Shown piece by piece: positions 12,312 to 14,451 of a stretch of 14,451 nucleotides of DNA (position 1 is the first letter of the stretch; every line of letters begins with the position of its first letter). The stretch is from positions 1 through 14,451 of the forward strand of contig JASIBM010000199.1 of assembly GCA_030045175.1 (NCBI GenBank), written 5' to 3'. The translations under genes and the position numbers were made by a program. The DNA is from Streptosporangiaceae bacterium (GTDB taxonomy: Bacteria; Actinomycetota; Actinomycetes; Streptosporangiales; Streptosporangiaceae). The notes beneath the pieces were generated by a model. It saw nothing but the letters and a program-made list of their open reading frames with translations, was not told the origin of the DNA and did not search any database.

Positions 12312-14222
12312 ATGTGCGGGATCGCCGGGTGCTATCAGCAGGCCGATGGCCGCAAGCTGACCGACGTCATGACCGACAGGATCGCGCACCGCGGGCCGGA
12401 TTCCGCCGGCGCCTGGCACCAGGAGCAGGACCGCCTGGCCGTTCACCTCGGCTTTCGCAGGCTCTCCATCATCGACCTGAGCGCAGCCGCCGACCAGCCG
12501 TTCTGCAAGCAGGGCCTAGCGCTTGTCTACAACGGCGAGCTGTACAACTACAAGGCGCTGCGGGCCGAGCTCGCCAGCAGGGGCGCGGTGTTCCGCACCG
12601 AGTCTGACACCGAGGTGGTGCTGGAGGCATGGCGCCACTGGGGACCAGCCGCGCTTGACAGGTTCCGCGGCATGTTCGCGTTCGCGCTGATGGATACCAC
12701 GACTGGTGAACTGGTCCTTGCCCGCGATCCGCTGGGCATCAAGCCGCTGTATTACCTGCCGCGCGGGACGGGCGTGGTCTTCGCTTCTGAGCTGAAGGCG
12801 CTGGTCAGCGCCGTCGGCCCGGAGCTGCGGATCGAGCCAGGCGCGCTGGTGGCCTCCATGTTGTACTACTGGCTGCCCGAGCAGCGCTGCGCGATCGACG
12901 GGGTGCACAAGCTTCCCGCCGGGTCCTGGGCCACCTTCCGTCCCGACGGCACCTTCGACGTGCGGCACTACTGGCGGGTCGAGGAGGTGGCCGCGCAGGC
13001 AGCTGCCGGGCGGCCCGAGGACCTGCGGGAGGTCATCGAGGACTCGGTCACCGCGCACCTGGTCTCCGACGTGCCCGTGTCCAGCTTCCTGAGCGGCGGC
13101 CTCGACTCGAGCATCGTCACCGTGCTCGCGCACCAGGCCGATCAGGCGATCGACGCCTACACGATCGCCTTCCGGCCGGAAGACCAGCGGCTTGAGGCGA
13201 TGCCTGACGACGCGAGCTACGCGCGGAAGGTGGCGGCGAGGTACGGGATCGACCTGCACGAGATCGTGATCTCACCCGATATCGTCGACCTGCTGCCCAA
13301 GATGGTCGACATACTCGACGAGCCGATCGGCGACCCGGCCGCCATCAACACGCTGCTCATGTGCGAGGCCGCGCGGGCGCGGGGCGTGAAGGTGGTCTTG
13401 TCAGGGATGGGCGCCGACGAGTTGTTCGGCGGCTACCGCAAGCACCTGGCCTGCCTGCTGGCCAGCAGGTACTGCCGCCTGCCCGGGGCCCTGCGGCACG
13501 GCCTGGTGCAGCCCGTGGTCGGCCGGCTGCCGGTCAGCGCCGCGGGACGCGGCCTGCGCTACACCCGCTGGGCCAAGCGGTTCCTCACCTTCGCCGAGCT
13601 CGCCGAGGAGCCAAGGTTCCGCCGCAGCTACACGTTGTACGACCCGGACGAGCTGACCGCGCTGCTCAGCCCGGACCTGGCCAGCCACGTCGGCGAGGTG
13701 ATCGGCGAGCACAGCGAGATCTACCACGACAACTCGCTGCCAGACGAGGTCAACCGGATGTGCCTGGCCGACGCGCGGTTGTTCCTGCCCGGCCTCAACC
13801 TCGCCTACACCGACCGGGCGAGCATGGCTGCGTCGGTCGAGGTGCGGGTCCCGTTCGTCGACCCCCTGGTCGCTCGGGCCGCGTTCGCGCTGCCTGGCAG
13901 CGCGAAGATCCACGGGCGGCAGGCCAAGGTCGCGCTGAAGCAGGCCGCAAGCCAGTGGCTGCCAGCGGAAATCGTGCACCGTCCCAAGGCGTCCTTCAGC
14001 GCCCCGCTGCGCTCCTGGGTCTCTGGCGACCTGCGCGAGCTCATCGCCGACGTGCTCGCCGGTGGCGAGCTCGTGACGTCCGGCATGGTCCGCAGCGACG
14101 CGCTGGCCGAGCTGATCGACGCCGACCAGGCCGGCCGCGAGGACCGGTCGAAGCAAATCTGGCAGCTATTGACGCTGGAGCTGTGGTTCCGCCACGCCCA
14201 GTCAACAGGCGTCGCCACCTGA
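12312..14222 (+). CDS. AsnB-type glutamine amidotransferase / asparagine synthase of a glycan cluster
   Basis: The 636-residue protein starts at ATG 12312, one base after the previous stop, with CGGAG (12301-12305) six bases upstream. The class II glutaminase domain begins with the nucleophile C2 (MCGIAGC), then RIAHRGPD (23-30), LGFRRLSIID (47-56), YNGELYNY (73-80) and ESDTE (97-101). The synthetase domain has the ATP pyrophosphatase loop SFLSGGLDSS (258-267) and SGMGADELFGGYRKH (364-378), and RVPFVDP (512-518). All key residues for glutamine hydrolysis and AMP activation are present. Family members in polysaccharide loci, such as WbpS of Pseudomonas aeruginosa O-antigen, amidate uronic acids rather than aspartate. 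Next to a uronic-acid-forming dehydrogenase that role fits well, but ordinary asparagine synthesis cannot be excluded from sequence. Confidence 0.92.
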   Translation: MCGIAGCYQQADGRKLTDVMTDRIAHRGPDSAGAWHQEQDRLAVHLGFRRLSIIDLSAAADQPFCKQGLALVYNGELYNYKALRAELASRGAVFRTESDTEVVLEAWRHWGPAALDRFRGMFAFALMDTTTGELVLARDPLGIKPLYYLPRGTGVVFASELKALVSAVGPELRIEPGALVASMLYYWLPEQRCAIDGVHKLPAGSWATFRPDGTFDVRHYWRVEEVAAQAAAGRPEDLREVIEDSVTAHLVSDVPVSSFLSGGLDSSIVTVLAHQADQAIDAYTIAFRPEDQRLEAMPDDASYARKVAARYGIDLHEIVISPDIVDLLPKMVDILDEPIGDPAAINTLLMCEAARARGVKVVLSGMGADELFGGYRKHLACLLASRYCRLPGALRHGLVQPVVGRLPVSAAGRGLRYTRWAKRFLTFAELAEEPRFRRSYTLYDPDELTALLSPDLASHVGEVIGEHSEIYHDNSLPDEVNRMCLADARLFLPGLNLAYTDRASMAASVEVRVPFVDPLVARAAFALPGSAKIHGRQAKVALKQAASQWLPAEIVHRPKASFSAPLRSWVSGDLRELIADVLAGGELVTSGMVRSDALAELIDADQAGREDRSKQIWQLLTLELWFRHAQSTGVAT

Positions 14223-14234
14223 CCGTGACAGGAC

Positions 14235-14240
14235 TGAGGA
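14235..14240 (+). promoter_or_regulatory. Ribosome binding site choosing the oxidoreductase start
   Basis: TGAGGA lies five bases before GTG 14246. An in-frame GTG at 14225, three bases after the asnB-type stop, would add seven residues but has no comparable site, so 14246 is preferred. Confidence 0.55.
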
Positions 14241-14245
14241 CAACC

Positions 14246-14451
14246 GTGAAACAAATAGCGCAGAACTATAAGAGCGGCGAGCTCACCGTCCTTGACGTGC
14301 CGGCCCCGACCGGCCGGCCAGGCGGAGTCCTTGTGCAGTCCCTGTACTCGCTCATCTCGACGGGGACCGAGATGATGAAGGTCAGCGAGGCCAGGATGTC
14401 GATGGTGGGCAAGGCCAGGGCGCGACCCGATCAGGTCAGGAAGGTGCTCGA
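14246..14451 (+). CDS. Bi-domain oxidoreductase (zinc dehydrogenase + Gfo/Idh/MocA), 3'-truncated
   Basis: Only the first 68 residues are in the window. The start MKQIAQNYKSGELTVLDVPAPTGRPGGVLVQ, then SLISTGTEMM (residues ~37-46) and MVGKARARPDQVRKVLD, matches the N-terminus of the bi-domain oxidoreductases common in exopolysaccharide clusters. In these a zinc-type alcohol dehydrogenase half (GroES-like fold here) is fused to a Gfo/Idh/MocA half. They are thought to act on sugars or sugar nucleotides, often next to heparinase-like proteins, asparagine synthase homologs and GT4 enzymes, as here. The second half and its cofactor-binding motifs lie beyond the window, so fusion is inferred from the N-terminus alone. 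It is the fourth gene of the plus-strand operon. Confidence 0.78.
   Translation, partial: MKQIAQNYKSGELTVLDVPAPTGRPGGVLVQSLYSLISTGTEMMKVSEARMSMVGKARARPDQVRKVL

Overview
The window is strongly GC-rich, with many GTG starts, GGAGG-type ribosome binding sites and tightly packed genes. This points to a high-GC actinomycete. A filamentous soil lineage such as Streptosporangiales or a relative is my guess; no marker gene here fixes the genus. I see no rRNA, tRNA, CRISPR array, transposase or integrase.

Region 1 (1-5396) is a surface-protein and collar-protein island. It opens inside a very large secreted-type protein of cadherin-like/VCBS modules followed by a long right-handed beta-helix. Three tandem small proteins of the phage-tail-collar (MdpB/microcystin-dependent) family follow, then a GNAT acetyltransferase coupled by a 4-base overlap, and a convergent DUF6916 protein. 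No sheath, tube, baseplate or lysis gene is visible, so this is not a recognisable phage tail or contractile injection system. What the set does is unknown.

Region 2 (5397-7481) holds two exported proteins on the plus strand: a small six-cysteine protein with lower GC and no family I recognise, and a beta-propeller protein resembling glycoside hydrolase family 43. Between them lie two adjacent perfect 16-bp-arm hairpins; the second contains the most likely start codon of the propeller gene. A perfect dyad lies just upstream of the small secreted gene.

Region 3 (7478-14451) is a polysaccharide biosynthesis locus made of two divergent operons. The minus-strand operon reads dTDP-4-dehydrorhamnose 3,5-epimerase-like protein, SAM methyltransferase, then membrane-anchored DUF218 (YdcF/SanA-like) protein, with overlapping gene ends. 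The plus-strand operon reads AlgD-type nucleotide-sugar 6-dehydrogenase, GT4 glycosyltransferase, AsnB-type amidotransferase, then the start of a bi-domain (zinc-dehydrogenase/Gfo-Idh-MocA type) oxidoreductase cut by the window end. Together they suggest a cell-surface or secreted glycan containing a uronic acid, perhaps carried as its amide, plus a deoxysugar that may be methylated. Substrates are inferred, not proven.
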